A stretch of DNA of 64,000 nucleotides from Caballeronia terrestris (GTDB taxonomy: Bacteria > Pseudomonadota > Gammaproteobacteria > Burkholderiales > Burkholderiaceae). The position numbers and the translations under genes are program-made. Under the pieces are notes generated by a model that saw only the letters and a list, made by a program, of their open reading frames with translations, did not search any database and was not told where the DNA came from. How positions within the stretch are numbered: the first letter of the stretch is position 1; the number at the start of each line of letters is the position of its first letter. This document shows positions 56,007-64,000 of the stretch, one piece after another. The stretch spans positions 124,001-188,000 of the forward strand of contig NZ_FCOL02000004.1 of the NCBI RefSeq assembly GCF_001544515.1, in the 5' to 3' direction.

Positions 56007-56746
56007 TGGATCTCCACCGGCACGCAGGCCTTGTCGATCAGCTCGCCGCCGAGTACACGCTCGGCGTAATGCGCGGCCGTTCGCGGCGGCGCTTCGAAAC
56101 CATCGCGCAGGGCGATCCGGCGATCCGCGTCGCGATCGAAACGTGGCGCGGGCGCGTCGAGGCGATCGGCGAACTGGCGCCGCAGGTAGCGCCGCCGCCG
56201 TCGGTCTGGGAAGCAATCGAGCGCCGGCTGAATCTCGGCGGCGCGCGGCGCGAAGCGGTCTCGGTGCGGCCCGCGTCCCGGTGGTTCGAGAACCTGTCGT
56301 TCTGGCGCGGCTGGTCGATCGCGGCGACGGCGGTGGCCGCGCTCGCGCTCGTCATCTCGCTGCGGCAGCTCACGCCGACGCCCGTGCCTGCGCCGCAAGT
56401 CGCGCAGGAACCGCACGTTGGCTATGTCGCCGCGCTCGCCGACAAGGACGCGCATCCGGCGATCCTCGTCACCTGGGACGACCGGACCTCGGAAGTGACC
56501 GTGCGCCGTCTGTCCGGCGCCTCGGACCCGACCGACAAATCGATGCAGCTCTGGGGCTTGCCGAAGGAAGGCCATCCGGTGTCGCTCGGCGTGCTGCCGG
56601 CCGGTGGGACGGCGCGCTTCAAGGCGGCGTCGGTCAATGCGTTCCCGGCGCTTGCGGTGTCGGTGGAGCCGCTCGGCGGGTCGCCGAATCCCAACGGGCC
56701 GACCGGACCGGTCGTCTATACCGGCAAGGTGATTCCGGGCGCTTGA
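56006..56746 (+). CDS. RskA-type transmembrane anti-sigma factor
   Basis: 246 residues from ATG 56006, overlapping the sigma stop. The N-terminal DQLAAEYTLGVMRGRSRRRFE, then GDPAIRVAIETWRGRVE, is the cytoplasmic sigma-binding part of the family; no zinc-binding His-Cys-Cys motif is present. A single membrane helix lies at about residues 92-111 (WSIAATAVAALALVISLR), and the C-terminal periplasmic RskA-C domain contains LVTWDDRTSEVTVRRL and LWGLPKEGHPVSLGVL. It holds the sigma factor at the membrane until a periplasmic cue triggers release. Confidence 0.92.
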   Translation: MDLHRHAGLVDQLAAEYTLGVMRGRSRRRFETIAQGDPAIRVAIETWRGRVEAIGELAPQVAPPPSVWEAIERRLNLGGARREAVSVRPASRWFENLSFWRGWSIAATAVAALALVISLRQLTPTPVPAPQVAQEPHVGYVAALADKDAHPAILVTWDDRTSEVTVRRLSGASDPTDKSMQLWGLPKEGHPVSLGVLPAGGTARFKAASVNAFPALAVSVEPLGGSPNPNGPTGPVVYTGKVIPGA

Positions 56747-56808
56747 TCCCGTCGACGGCGAAGCGCCCTTGGGCCGGCGCGCTTCGTCGTTTCAGAAAGC
56801 TCCGATGT

Positions 56809-56814
56809 TAAAAT
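56809..56814 (+). promoter_or_regulatory. Candidate -10 box for argH
   Basis: TAAAAT 59 bases before the argH start, in the 126-bp gap after the anti-sigma gene. No clear -35. Confidence 0.3.
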
Positions 56815-56872
56815 TGCGGACTCGCCGGCTTCGCGCCGCCCGCTGTCGCTCATTGCCCAAATCCACATCACC

Positions 56873-58276
56873 ATGACGTCCCAACTGCACAAAAAAGGCG
56901 AAGCCTGGTCGGCTCGCTTCTCCGAGCCGATGTCCGAGCTCGTCAAACGCTATACGTCGTCGGTGTTTTTCGACAAACGGCTCGCGCTCGTCGACATCGA
57001 AGGGTCGCTCGCACATGCGTCGATGCTGGCCGCGCAGAAGATCATCGGCGCCGACGATCTGGACTCCATCCAGCGCGGCATGACGCAGATTCGCGGCGAA
57101 ATCGAGCGCGGCGAGTTCGAGTGGAAGCTCGACCTGGAGGACGTGCACCTGAACATCGAGGCGCGTCTGACGGCGCTGATCGGCGATGCCGGCAAGCGCC
57201 TGCACACCGGCCGCTCGCGCAACGACCAGGTCGCGACCGACATCCGCCTGTGGCTGCGCGGTGAAATCGACCGGATCGGCGTTTTGCTGAAGGATTTGCG
57301 CCTCGCGCTGATCGACCTCGCCGACCAGCACGCCGGCACGATCATGCCGGGCTTCACGCACTTGCAGGTCGCGCAGCCGGTGACGTTCGGGCATCACCTG
57401 CTCGCGTACGTCGAGATGTTCACGCGCGACAGCGAGCGCATGGTCGACCTGCGCCGCCGCGTGAACCGCCTGCCGCTCGGCGCGGCCGCGCTCGCGGGCA
57501 CGAGCTATCCGATCGACCGGCAGGCGGTGGCGAAGACGCTCGGCTTCGAGGGCATCTGCGCGAATTCGCTCGATGCGGTGTCGGATCGCGATTTCGCGAT
57601 CGAATTCACGGCGGCGGCGGCGCTCGTGATGACGCACGTTTCGCGTTTCTCGGAGGAACTCGTGCTGTGGATGAGCCCGCGCGTCGGTTTCATCGATCTG
57701 GCCGACCGGTTCTGCACCGGCTCGTCGATCATGCCGCAGAAGAAGAATCCGGACGTGCCGGAACTCGCGCGCGGCAAGACCGGGCGCGTGAACGGGCATC
57801 TGATGGCGCTGCTCACGCTGATGAAGGGCCAGCCGCTTGCGTACAACAAGGACAATCAGGAAGACAAGGAGCCGCTGTTCGACACCGTCGATACGGTCGC
57901 GGACACGCTGCGCATTTTTGCGGAGATGGCGGCGGGCATCACGGTGAAGCCGGACGCGATGCGCGCGGCGGCGTTGCAGGGTTTTTCGACGGCGACCGAT
58001 CTCGCGGATTATCTGGTGAAGCGCGGCCTGCCGTTCCGCGACGCGCACGAGGCAGTCGCGCACGCGGTGCGGATCTGCGTGGATCGTGGGTGCGATCTGG
58101 CGGATTTATCGCTCGACGAGATGCGCGCGGAGTTGCCGAAAGTCGCGCATCTGCTCGGCGAGGACGTGTTCGAATATCTGACGCTGGAAGGGTCGGTCGC
58201 GAGCCGCAATCATGCGGGCGGGACCGCGCCGGAGCAGGTCCGGGCAGCGGTGACGGCGGCGCGCGCGGCGCTTTGA
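56873..58276 (+). CDS. argH: Argininosuccinate lyase
   Basis: 467 residues. Splits argininosuccinate into arginine and fumarate, the last step of arginine synthesis. The superfamily signature [12 protein letters not shown] (near residue 283) carries the catalytic serine loop; [20 protein letters not shown] and [17 protein letters not shown] contain the substrate-binding and His residues, and [21 protein letters not shown] the second conserved block. ATG 56873 is the natural start. In related genomes argH lies close to the hem and ppc genes; here they are about 20 kb apart, with the type III block between. Confidence 0.97.
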   Translation: MTSQLHKKGEAWSARFSEPMSELVKRYTSSVFFDKRLALVDIEGSLAHASMLAAQKIIGADDLDSIQRGMTQIRGEIERGEFEWKLDLEDVHLNIEARLTALIGDAGKRLHTGRSRNDQVATDIRLWLRGEIDRIGVLLKDLRLALIDLADQHAGTIMPGFTHLQVAQPVTFGHHLLAYVEMFTRDSERMVDLRRRVNRLPLGAAALAGTSYPIDRQAVAKTLGFEGICANSLDAVSDRDFAIEFTAAAALVMTHVSRFSEELVLWMSPRVGFIDLADRFCTGSSIMPQKKNPDVPELARGKTGRVNGHLMALLTLMKGQPLAYNKDNQEDKEPLFDTVDTVADTLRIFAEMAAGITVKPDAMRAAALQGFSTATDLADYLVKRGLPFRDAHEAVAHAVRICVDRGCDLADLSLDEMRAELPKVAHLLGEDVFEYLTLEGSVASRNHAGGTAPEQVRAAVTAARAAL

Positions 58277-58320
58277 CGCGCTGCGCGTCTGACCGACGGC
58301 ACGCGCGGAACAACCATTAA

Positions 58321-58357
58321 AAAGCTGTCCGGGATCGCATCCCGGACAGCTTTTTTT
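58321..58357. terminator. Strong bidirectional terminator after argH
   Basis: AAAGCTGTCCGGGAT (58321-58335), loop cgc, ATCCCGGACAGCTTT (58339-58353) and more T's. A-rich sequence on the left makes it active for the convergent lipoprotein gene as well. Confidence 0.95.
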
Positions 58358-58385
58358 ACATCACCGTTCGATCAACGCATTTACA

Positions 58386-59579
58386 TCAGATGCCGACGAG
58401 GCCCTGCAGGCTCACATGCGTCTCCGTATTGGCCGCCTGCTCTCCGACCTTCACGAGCGAACCGTCCGGCTGGATGGCATAGGAGACGATCTTGTCGGCG
58501 CCGAAATAATCCTGGTACAGGAACTTGCCGTCCGCGCTGATCCAGGCGTCGGCGGCAAGCGACGTGTTGGAAACCCCGCTGGCAGGCGGCGGTTCCTCGG
58601 CTGCCGTACCGTTGACGAGCGTGGCGCGTCCGTCCGCGTCGAGCGAAAAGAGCGAGACCGCGCCGCTGCCGTCACCGGTGTAGACGAAGCGGTTGTCCGG
58701 CGACACGACGAGCCAGCAGGGCGCGCCCTGGCCGGTCACCGCGATCGGGCCGCTCACGCCTTCTAGCTTGCCGTTGTTGAGCGTGTAGGTGCTGAGCGTT
58801 CCGCTGCCCGCCTCCGCCGTCAGGTAGACATGCCCGAGCTTGCCGTTGCCGAAGCGTCCGCCGAACGGTCCCATTCCGAGCGAGGTGGTCGACGTCGGCT
58901 TGCCGAGCGTACCGTCCGCGTGAATCGGAAAAGTCATGATCGTCTTGCCCGGCTTGCGCGGGTTGACGCCGTCGAGGAAGCCGTTCACGACCACCGAACG
59001 GTGGTCGGGGCTGACTTCGACTTCCGTGAGGAGCGCGTCGCCCGGCAGCGTGGCGTAATCGCCGATCTTCGTGAGCGAGCCGTTCAGGCCGACCTTGTAG
59101 GCGCCCAGTTGCTTTTCGCCTTCCTGATGCGTGACGTACAGGATGTCGTCCTTCAACGAAAGGCTTGTCGGACGGATGCCGCCCGTCGGGTTCGCCTTGC
59201 GCAGGCGCAACTCGCCCGTCCGTTGGTCGATATCGAAAACGGAGACAGTGTTGTCGCCCGCGTTCGCGACGAAAAGCCGCTTCTCGTCCGCGCTCACGAT
59301 CACGCTGTGATTGCTCGTCAGTGCATCGGGAATGACGCCGTTGTGCTGGAAGTAGTTGACGCCGTTGGTGCCCTTGCCGCCCGTTGCGATCCGGCCGCGC
59401 GGCGCGAGTGTGCCGTCGGGGTTGCGGTCGAACTGGAGCACGGAGTTGTTGGTCTCGTTCGTTTGCGCATAGAGCTGCTTGACCGACGCGGCAGGCGCCG
59501 AATCGCCGTCGCTTCCGCCGCACGCGGACAGCAGTGCGGCGCAGGCACTTGCGATCGCCAGGTTCTTCAGTTCCATCAT
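58386..59579 (-). CDS. Lipoprotein beta-propeller of the lactonase (YncE/Pgl-like) family, copy 1
   Basis: 397 residues. Signal peptide with lipobox LLSACGG (Cys near residue 20), then a seven-bladed propeller typical of the lactonase superfamily: repeating blade ends such as KRLFVANAGDNTVSVFDID, ILYVTHQEGEKQLGAYKVG and NRFVYTGDGSGAVSLFSLD. The known member 6-phosphogluconolactonase acts in the cytoplasm; these exported lipid-anchored versions are of unknown function. Start MMELKNLAI at 59579 with AGAGGT upstream. It is a tandem paralogue of the gene at 59900-61072, roughly 60 percent identical by eye. Confidence 0.85.
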   Translation of the reverse strand: MMELKNLAIASACAALLSACGGSDGDSAPAASVKQLYAQTNETNNSVLQFDRNPDGTLAPRGRIATGGKGTNGVNYFQHNGVIPDALTSNHSVIVSADEKRLFVANAGDNTVSVFDIDQRTGELRLRKANPTGGIRPTSLSLKDDILYVTHQEGEKQLGAYKVGLNGSLTKIGDYATLPGDALLTEVEVSPDHRSVVVNGFLDGVNPRKPGKTIMTFPIHADGTLGKPTSTTSLGMGPFGGRFGNGKLGHVYLTAEAGSGTLSTYTLNNGKLEGVSGPIAVTGQGAPCWLVVSPDNRFVYTGDGSGAVSLFSLDADGRATLVNGTAAEEPPPASGVSNTSLAADAWISADGKFLYQDYFGADKIVSYAIQPDGSLVKVGEQAANTETHVSLQGLVGI

Positions 59580-59661
59580 TATGTTGACCTCTTGTAGTTG
59601 GACACGATTAAAAGCCGGCCTGAACCGGCGGCCGCAGCAACACGGCTGAGTGCTTAGTCAT

Positions 59662-59706
59662 GTCTCAAAAATTTTTGTTGTGCGGGGAGACAAAAAGTGA
59701 TGAAAA
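59662..59706 (-). promoter_or_regulatory. Conserved upstream element of propeller copy 1
   Basis: GTCTCAAAAAT (59662-59672) and GACAAAAAGTGATGAAAA (59689-59706), plus-strand reading, recur before copy 2 with identical 27-base spacing. On the coding strand this reads TTTTCATCACTTTTTGTC, 16 bases, ATTTTTGAGAC. The 320-bp gap otherwise holds the terminator of copy 2. Confidence 0.6.
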
Positions 59707-59813
59707 ATAGGACTGAATGGGATATTTCTCGATATATCGACAATCCGAAATCTAAAATGGAGAAGATTCACGAAGGCGAGTCGCGAGACAGAAGCACGTC
59801 CGACGCGTTGCGG

Positions 59814-59848
59814 CGAAAAAAAAGCCTCGGGCATGACACCCGAGGCTT
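59814..59848 (-). terminator. Terminator after propeller copy 2
   Basis: AAGCCTCGGG (59822-59831) and CCCGAGGCTT (59839-59848) form a perfect stem; on the minus strand it is followed by T's (complement of the A-run 59814-59823). Confidence 0.92.
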
Positions 59849-59899
59849 CTCGATGATCGCCACAGTCCGGGCCCCGCCCGGACTGCTTCGGAACGACGA

Positions 59900-61072
59900 C
59901 TAGATGCCGTCGAGCCCCTGCAGGCTCACATGCGTAGCCGTATTGGCCGCCTGCTCGCCAATCTTCATGAGCTTGCCGTCCGGCTGGATCGCGTAAGCCA
60001 CGATCTTGTCGGCGCCGAGGTAATCCTGATACAGGAATTTGCCGTCCGGGCTGATCCAGGCATCCGCCGCGAGCGCACTCGCCACACCCGCAGGCGGCGG
60101 TTCGGTGGCCGCCACCGGCGTGACGAGGGTCGCGCGTCCTTCCGGGTCGAGCGCATAGAGCGACACCGTGCCCGCGCCGTTGCCCGTGTACACGAAGCGA
60201 TTGTCCGGCGTGATGACGAGCCAGCACGGTTCCGTCTGACCGACTGCGATCACCGGGCCGCTCTTCGCAACGAGCATGCCGTTGTCGAGCGTGTAGGTGC
60301 TGAGCGAACCGCTCACCGCTTCCGCCGTGACGTACACGTTCGAGAGCTTGCCGTGCGCAAACCGGCCGCCGAGCGTGCCCGCGCCCGACGATTGCGCCGT
60401 CGCCGGAACGCCGAGCGTGCCGTCGCTCTTGATCGGGAAGGTGGTCAACGTCTTGCCGGGCGCGCGCGTCGCGAGTTCGCTCAGAAATTCGTTTACGACG
60501 AGCGACTTGCCGCCGGCACTCACTTCGACCTGCGTCAGGACCGCATCCGGATGCGACAGCGTGTAGAAACCGATCTTGTTGAGCGCGCCGTCGATGCCAA
60601 TCTTGTACGCGCCCACCGTGCCGCCTTGCTGGTGCGAAACGTACAGAACGTCGTTGTTGACCGCGAGGCTCGTCGGCAGCATGCCGCCCGTCGGGCTGGC
60701 TTTCAGCAGGCGCGGGGCGGCTGTCGCCGTATCGATCTGGAACACCGAGACCGTGTTGTTGCCCGCGTTCGCCACGAAGAGACGCTTGCCGGACACCACG
60801 ACGCTGCGGTTGCTCGACAGCGAATCAGGCCCGGTCACGCCCTTGTTTACGTGATCGACGCCGTTAGTGCCCTTGCCGCCCGTCGCGATACGCGCGCGCG
60901 GGGCGAAGGTGCCGTCGGCGTTGCGCTCGAACTGCAGCACGGCGTTGTCCGTCTCGTTGCTCTGCGCGTAGAGCGGATGCGCGACTGCGGCGGGCGAATC
61001 GTCGCTTCCGCTACATGCGGCCAGAAGCGCCGCGCACGCGGCCACGATCGCCAGATTTTTCGGTTTCATCAT
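59900..61072 (-). CDS. Lipoprotein beta-propeller of the lactonase family, copy 2
   Basis: 390 residues. MMKPKNLAIVAACAALLAAC is a signal peptide with lipobox LAAC. The propeller blades parallel copy 1 almost position by position (RLFVANAGNNTVSVFQID; VLYVSHQQGGTVGAYKIG; NRFVYTGNGAGTVSLYALD), and both end THVSLQGL.GI. The two genes are head-to-tail on the minus strand with separate terminators and separate but similar upstream elements, so they arose by tandem duplication that included the promoter. Substrate or partner unknown. Confidence 0.85.
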   Translation of the reverse strand: MMKPKNLAIVAACAALLAACSGSDDSPAAVAHPLYAQSNETDNAVLQFERNADGTFAPRARIATGGKGTNGVDHVNKGVTGPDSLSSNRSVVVSGKRLFVANAGNNTVSVFQIDTATAAPRLLKASPTGGMLPTSLAVNNDVLYVSHQQGGTVGAYKIGIDGALNKIGFYTLSHPDAVLTQVEVSAGGKSLVVNEFLSELATRAPGKTLTTFPIKSDGTLGVPATAQSSGAGTLGGRFAHGKLSNVYVTAEAVSGSLSTYTLDNGMLVAKSGPVIAVGQTEPCWLVITPDNRFVYTGNGAGTVSLYALDPEGRATLVTPVAATEPPPAGVASALAADAWISPDGKFLYQDYLGADKIVAYAIQPDGKLMKIGEQAANTATHVSLQGLDGI

Positions 61073-61148
61073 TTTTCGTCACCTTTTTTGTAGTTGAGAA
61101 TGCTCAAGCCGACGGCTGTGCCGCGTGTGCCGTCATCGGCTTGGATGC

Positions 61149-61193
61149 GTCTCAAAAATGCTCGTTAGTGAGCGCGACAAAATGTGATGAAAG
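61149..61193 (-). promoter_or_regulatory. Conserved upstream element of propeller copy 2
   Basis: GTCTCAAAAAT (61149-61159) and GACAAAATGTGATGAAAG (61176-61193) match the element before copy 1 at 11/11 and 16/18 bases with the same spacing, while the sequence between is unrelated. Confidence 0.6.
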
Positions 61194-61347
61194 TGATAAG
61201 CGGAGTCCTGGAATGTCTCGGGCCAACGGCGATGGTTCTTGTCGAATCTCGTCTCGCCCAACGATCAACCGGCGCGCGACGTCATGCCCCGCTGCCGCGG
61301 CGCCGAATTTCGGGATAATCGACGGATTGCTTCGTCCGGCTGCCGCC

Positions 61348-62277
61348 ATGATCATCCGCCCTCAGCTTCACTGGTTCCGCCTGCTGTTCGTCTGGCGCGG
61401 CTCCGTGCTGCCGCAGTTGCTGCCCCGGCTCATGCTGATCCTCGCGCTGTCGATAGCGGCGATCTTCATGCACGACCACATGCGCAGCTATCCTCTCGGG
61501 CTGGGCACGCCGCCGTTCGCCTTGATCGGAATCGCGCTCGCGGTGTTTCTCGGCTTTCGCAACAATGCGAGCTACGAGCGCTGGTGGGAAGGCCGCCGGC
61601 TATGGGGCACGCTCGCGATCACCGCGCGTTCCCTGGCGCGCCAGGCGCTGACGCTACCCCGCGAACGCGACTCGGACCGCACGCGCCAGTTCGTCGCCGC
61701 GCTCGGCGGCTTCGCTCACGCGCTGCGCCACCAGTTGCGTGGCACCGACCCCTGCGACGAACTCGCACCGCGTCTCCCGCCCGAACTCCACGCGCGCACA
61801 CGCGACGCGCAATTTCGCCCCGCAACCATCCTGCTGTGGCTCGGCGAATGGGTCGCGGACCGCTCGCGCGAGGGCTCGATCGACGGTTACGCCGTGCTCG
61901 CCTTCGAGCACAATCTGAACGCGCTGTCCGAGGTGATCGGCGGCTGCGAGCGGCTCGCGACGACGCCGCTGCCGTTCTCCTATTCGGTGATGATTCACCG
62001 TACGGTTTATTTGTTTTGCGCGCTGCTGCCGTTTGGGCTGGTGGATGGCGCGGGGTTGCTGACACCGCTCTTTTCCTTGCTGCTCGCCTACGCGTTCATG
62101 GCGCTGGAGGCGATCGCGGCGCAGATCGAGGACCCTTTCGGCGTCGAGGAAAACGATCTCGCGCTGAATACGATGTGCGAGACGCTGGAGATCGCGCTGC
62201 ACGATATGGTTGCGGATGCGGGGTTCGTGCGGCCGCCGGTCAAGCCTTCGCAAGCGCCGGGGCATGTGCTGGACTGA
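61348..62277 (+). CDS. Bestrophin-like (UPF0187) membrane protein
   Basis: 309 residues from ATG 61348 (MIIRPQLHWFRLLFVWRGSV). The early RGSVLPQLLPRLMLILALS and GFRNNASYERWWEGRRLWG, and the late PFGLVDGAGLLTPLFSLLLAYAFMALEAIAAQIEDPFG, are signatures of the bacterial bestrophin family, pentameric anion or cation channels (the Klebsiella homologue is Na+-selective). The longer open frame from 61015 overlaps the upstream control region of the propeller gene and is rejected. It is divergent from the propeller pair and convergent with the decarboxylase gene. Confidence 0.9.
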   Translation: MIIRPQLHWFRLLFVWRGSVLPQLLPRLMLILALSIAAIFMHDHMRSYPLGLGTPPFALIGIALAVFLGFRNNASYERWWEGRRLWGTLAITARSLARQALTLPRERDSDRTRQFVAALGGFAHALRHQLRGTDPCDELAPRLPPELHARTRDAQFRPATILLWLGEWVADRSREGSIDGYAVLAFEHNLNALSEVIGGCERLATTPLPFSYSVMIHRTVYLFCALLPFGLVDGAGLLTPLFSLLLAYAFMALEAIAAQIEDPFGVEENDLALNTMCETLEIALHDMVADAGFVRPPVKPSQAPGHVLD

Positions 62278-62280
62278 AAC

Positions 62281-62302
62281 AAAAACGGCCCCGCGGGGCC
62301 GT
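62281..62302 (-). terminator. Terminator after the decarboxylase gene
   Basis: ACGGCCCC-gc-GGGGCCGT (62285-62302) with an A-run at 62280-62285 that reads as T's on the minus strand. It may also help stop the bestrophin transcript. Confidence 0.85.
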
Positions 62303-62328
62303 TGTCGTCTTGAACGAAGCGGGAAAAA

Positions 62329-64000
62329 TCAATTCCGCACGCAATCCACAAAATACTCGATGCGTCCGTTGATCATCTCCCCGACGAGCCCGTGAATATC
62401 CGTATGGAACCCCGGGAAGCGCTCATTGAACTCCCGCGCGAACCGCAGATAATCCACGATCGTCCGGTTGAACCGCTCTCCCGGAATCAGCAGCGGAATA
62501 CCCGGCGGATAAGGCGTCAGCAAAATACTCGTCACACGGCCTTCGAGTTCATCGATAGGCACCCGGTCGATCTCCCGGTGCGCCAGCTTCGCGAACGCCT
62601 CCGACGGCTTCATCGCCGGCTCCATGCTCGACAGATACATCTCCGTCGTCAGCCGCGCGATGTTATTCGCGCGATAGACGCTGTGAATCTGCTCGCACAA
62701 GTCACGCAACCCGATCCGCTCATAAGACGGATGCTGCGCAATGAACTCCGGCAGCACGCGCCACAGCGGCTGATTATTGTCGTAATCGTCCTTGAACTGC
62801 TGAAGTTCGGTGACCATCGAGTTCCAGCGACCCTTCGTGATGCCGATCGTAAACATGATGAAGAACGAGTAAAGCCCCGTCTTCTCGACGATGATCCCGT
62901 GCTCCGCCAGATACTTCGTCACGATCGCGGCCGGAATGCCCGTCTCGCCGAACTCGCCGTCCACGTCGAGGCCCGGCGTGATGATCGTCGCCTTGATCGG
63001 GTCGAGCATGTTGAAGCCTTCTGCGAGCGGCCCGAAGCCGTGCCAGCGGTCGTTCGGCTTCAGGATCCACTCCTCGCGGTCGCCGATGCCCTCTTCGGCC
63101 AGCGCCTCCGGCCCCCAGACCTTGAAGAACCAGTCGTCGCCGTATTCGGCATCGACCTTGCGCATCGCGCGGCGGAAATCGAGCGCTTCCGCGATCGACT
63201 CCTCCACCAGCGCCGTGCCGCCCGGCGGCTCCATCATCGCGGCGGCGACGTCGCACGACGCGATGATCGCGTACTGCGGGCTCGTCGACGTGTGCATCAG
63301 ATACGCCTCGTTGAAACGATGGCGGTCGAACGTGCTGTTCTCGCTGTCCTGCACGAGAATCTGCGACGCCTGCGAGATGCCCGCGAGCAGCTTGTGCGTC
63401 GAGTGCGTCGCGAACACGAGCGCGCCGGTGCGCGGCCGGCCCGCGCCGATCGCATGCATGTCCTGATAGAACGAGTGGAATTCGGCGTGCGGCAGCCACG
63501 CTTCGTCGAAATGCAGCGTGTCGAGCAGGTCGCCGAGCAGGTCTTTGATCATCTCGACGTTGTAGATCACACCGTCGTAGGTGCTCTGCGTGATCGTCAG
63601 AATGCGCGGCTTGACCTTCGGATTCTTCGCAAGCGCCTCGCGCGCGAACGGATTCGCCTCGATCTTCTTGCGAATGTTCTCAGGCTTGAACTCGTCGCGC
63701 GGAATCGGACCGATGAGGCCGAAGTGATTGCGCGTCGGCGTGAGGAACACGGGGATCGCGCCTGTCATCGTGATCGCGTGGAGGATCGACTTGTGGCAAT
63801 TACGGTCGACCAGCACGATATCGCCCGGCGCCACGGTCGCGTGCCAGACGATCTTGTTCGACGTCGACGTGCCGTTCGTCACGAAGAACAGGTGATCCGC
63901 GCTGAAAATGCGCGCCGCGTTGCGCTCCGACGCCGCGACCGGCCCCGTGTGATCGAGCAACTGGCCGAGTTCGTCGACGGCATTGCAGACGTCCGCGCGC
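62329..64000 (-). CDS. Arginine/lysine/ornithine decarboxylase, C-terminal 556 residues (cut by window edge)
   Basis: The frame is open to the right edge, so the first part (about 200 residues, including the wing domain) is missing from the roughly 750-residue family. This is a fold-type I, PLP-dependent group III basic amino-acid decarboxylase (AdiA, CadA, SpeC, SpeF family). The PLP lysine is in FATHSTHKLLAGISQAS, preceded by the LHFDEAWLPHAEFHSFYQ aspartate-histidine region, and FFVTNGTSTSNKIVWHA binds the cofactor phosphate. It continues through ILLTPYPPGIPLLIPGERF. Which amino acid it uses cannot be decided by eye. If it makes agmatine it would feed the ureohydrolase at 19870-20892. Confidence 0.93.
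   Translation of the reverse strand, partial: RADVCNAVDELGQLLDHTGPVAASERNAARIFSADHLFFVTNGTSTSNKIVWHATVAPGDIVLVDRNCHKSILHAITMTGAIPVFLTPTRNHFGLIGPIPRDEFKPENIRKKIEANPFAREALAKNPKVKPRILTITQSTYDGVIYNVEMIKDLLGDLLDTLHFDEAWLPHAEFHSFYQDMHAIGAGRPRTGALVFATHSTHKLLAGISQASQILVQDSENSTFDRHRFNEAYLMHTSTSPQYAIIASCDVAAAMMEPPGGTALVEESIAEALDFRRAMRKVDAEYGDDWFFKVWGPEALAEEGIGDREEWILKPNDRWHGFGPLAEGFNMLDPIKATIITPGLDVDGEFGETGIPAAIVTKYLAEHGIIVEKTGLYSFFIMFTIGITKGRWNSMVTELQQFKDDYDNNQPLWRVLPEFIAQHPSYERIGLRDLCEQIHSVYRANNIARLTTEMYLSSMEPAMKPSEAFAKLAHREIDRVPIDELEGRVTSILLTPYPPGIPLLIPGERFNRTIVDYLRFAREFNERFPGFHTDIHGLVGEMINGRIEYFVDCVRN

Overview
The window reads as a chromosome segment from a GC-rich betaproteobacterium of the Burkholderia, Paraburkholderia or Caballeronia group. 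The evidence is the gene neighbourhoods (yicC, rph-rdgB-hemW, minCDE, a fused hemD-hemX gene between hemC and hemY, ppc divergent from hemC, argH), uniformly high GC with strong GC bias at third codon positions, and the protein families. Genus level is inference.

Layout. 1-36.6 kb is conserved chromosome core: RNA and nucleotide-pool housekeeping (yicC, rph, rdgB, hemW), two MFS transporters, tRNA-Ser(UGA), envelope genes (opgC-like, lolA, a CLC transporter, small lipoproteins), the division-site system minC-minD-minE, map, tRNA-Ser(CGA), serS, rarA, a cytX-like permease, an agmatinase-family ureohydrolase with a divergent LysR regulator, ftsK, trxB, an Smr protein, a TRIC-family channel, a pcm-like methyltransferase, a rhodanese, and the haem genes hemC-hemDX-hemY facing ppc.

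36.8-53.1 kb is an accessory block: one long minus-strand operon of type III secretion genes in the order sctC-D-E-F-G-I-J-K-L-Q-R-S-T-U-V-N-O, mostly joined by stop/start overlaps. It is flanked on the left by a DUF1521 protein carrying the metal-induced autocleavage motif GDPHID plus a 16-residue Asp/Cys/His repeat, and on the right by a ribbon-helix-helix regulator and a glycine-rich harpin-like gene. A near-perfect 24-bp palindrome lies upstream of sctC. Four genes in this block carry single-base frameshifts (sctU, sctV, sctC and the harpin-like gene), and sctU also lacks the whole autoprotease domain. No frameshift was found in the roughly 47 kb of other sequence, so this looks like a secretion system in early decay rather than general sequencing noise. 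The self-cleaving protein beside it is intact.

53.2-64 kb returns to mixed chromosome: a methyltransferase divergent from an XRE/MmyB-type regulator, a 54-codon gene, a structured non-coding stretch that may be an sRNA, an ECF sigma factor with its anti-sigma factor, argH, two tandem paralogous lipoprotein beta-propellers that share an upstream element with fixed spacing, a bestrophin-like channel, and the 3' part of an amino-acid decarboxylase that runs off the right edge. The 5' part of yicC runs off the left edge.

No CRISPR array, rRNA, insertion sequence, integrase or origin was seen.
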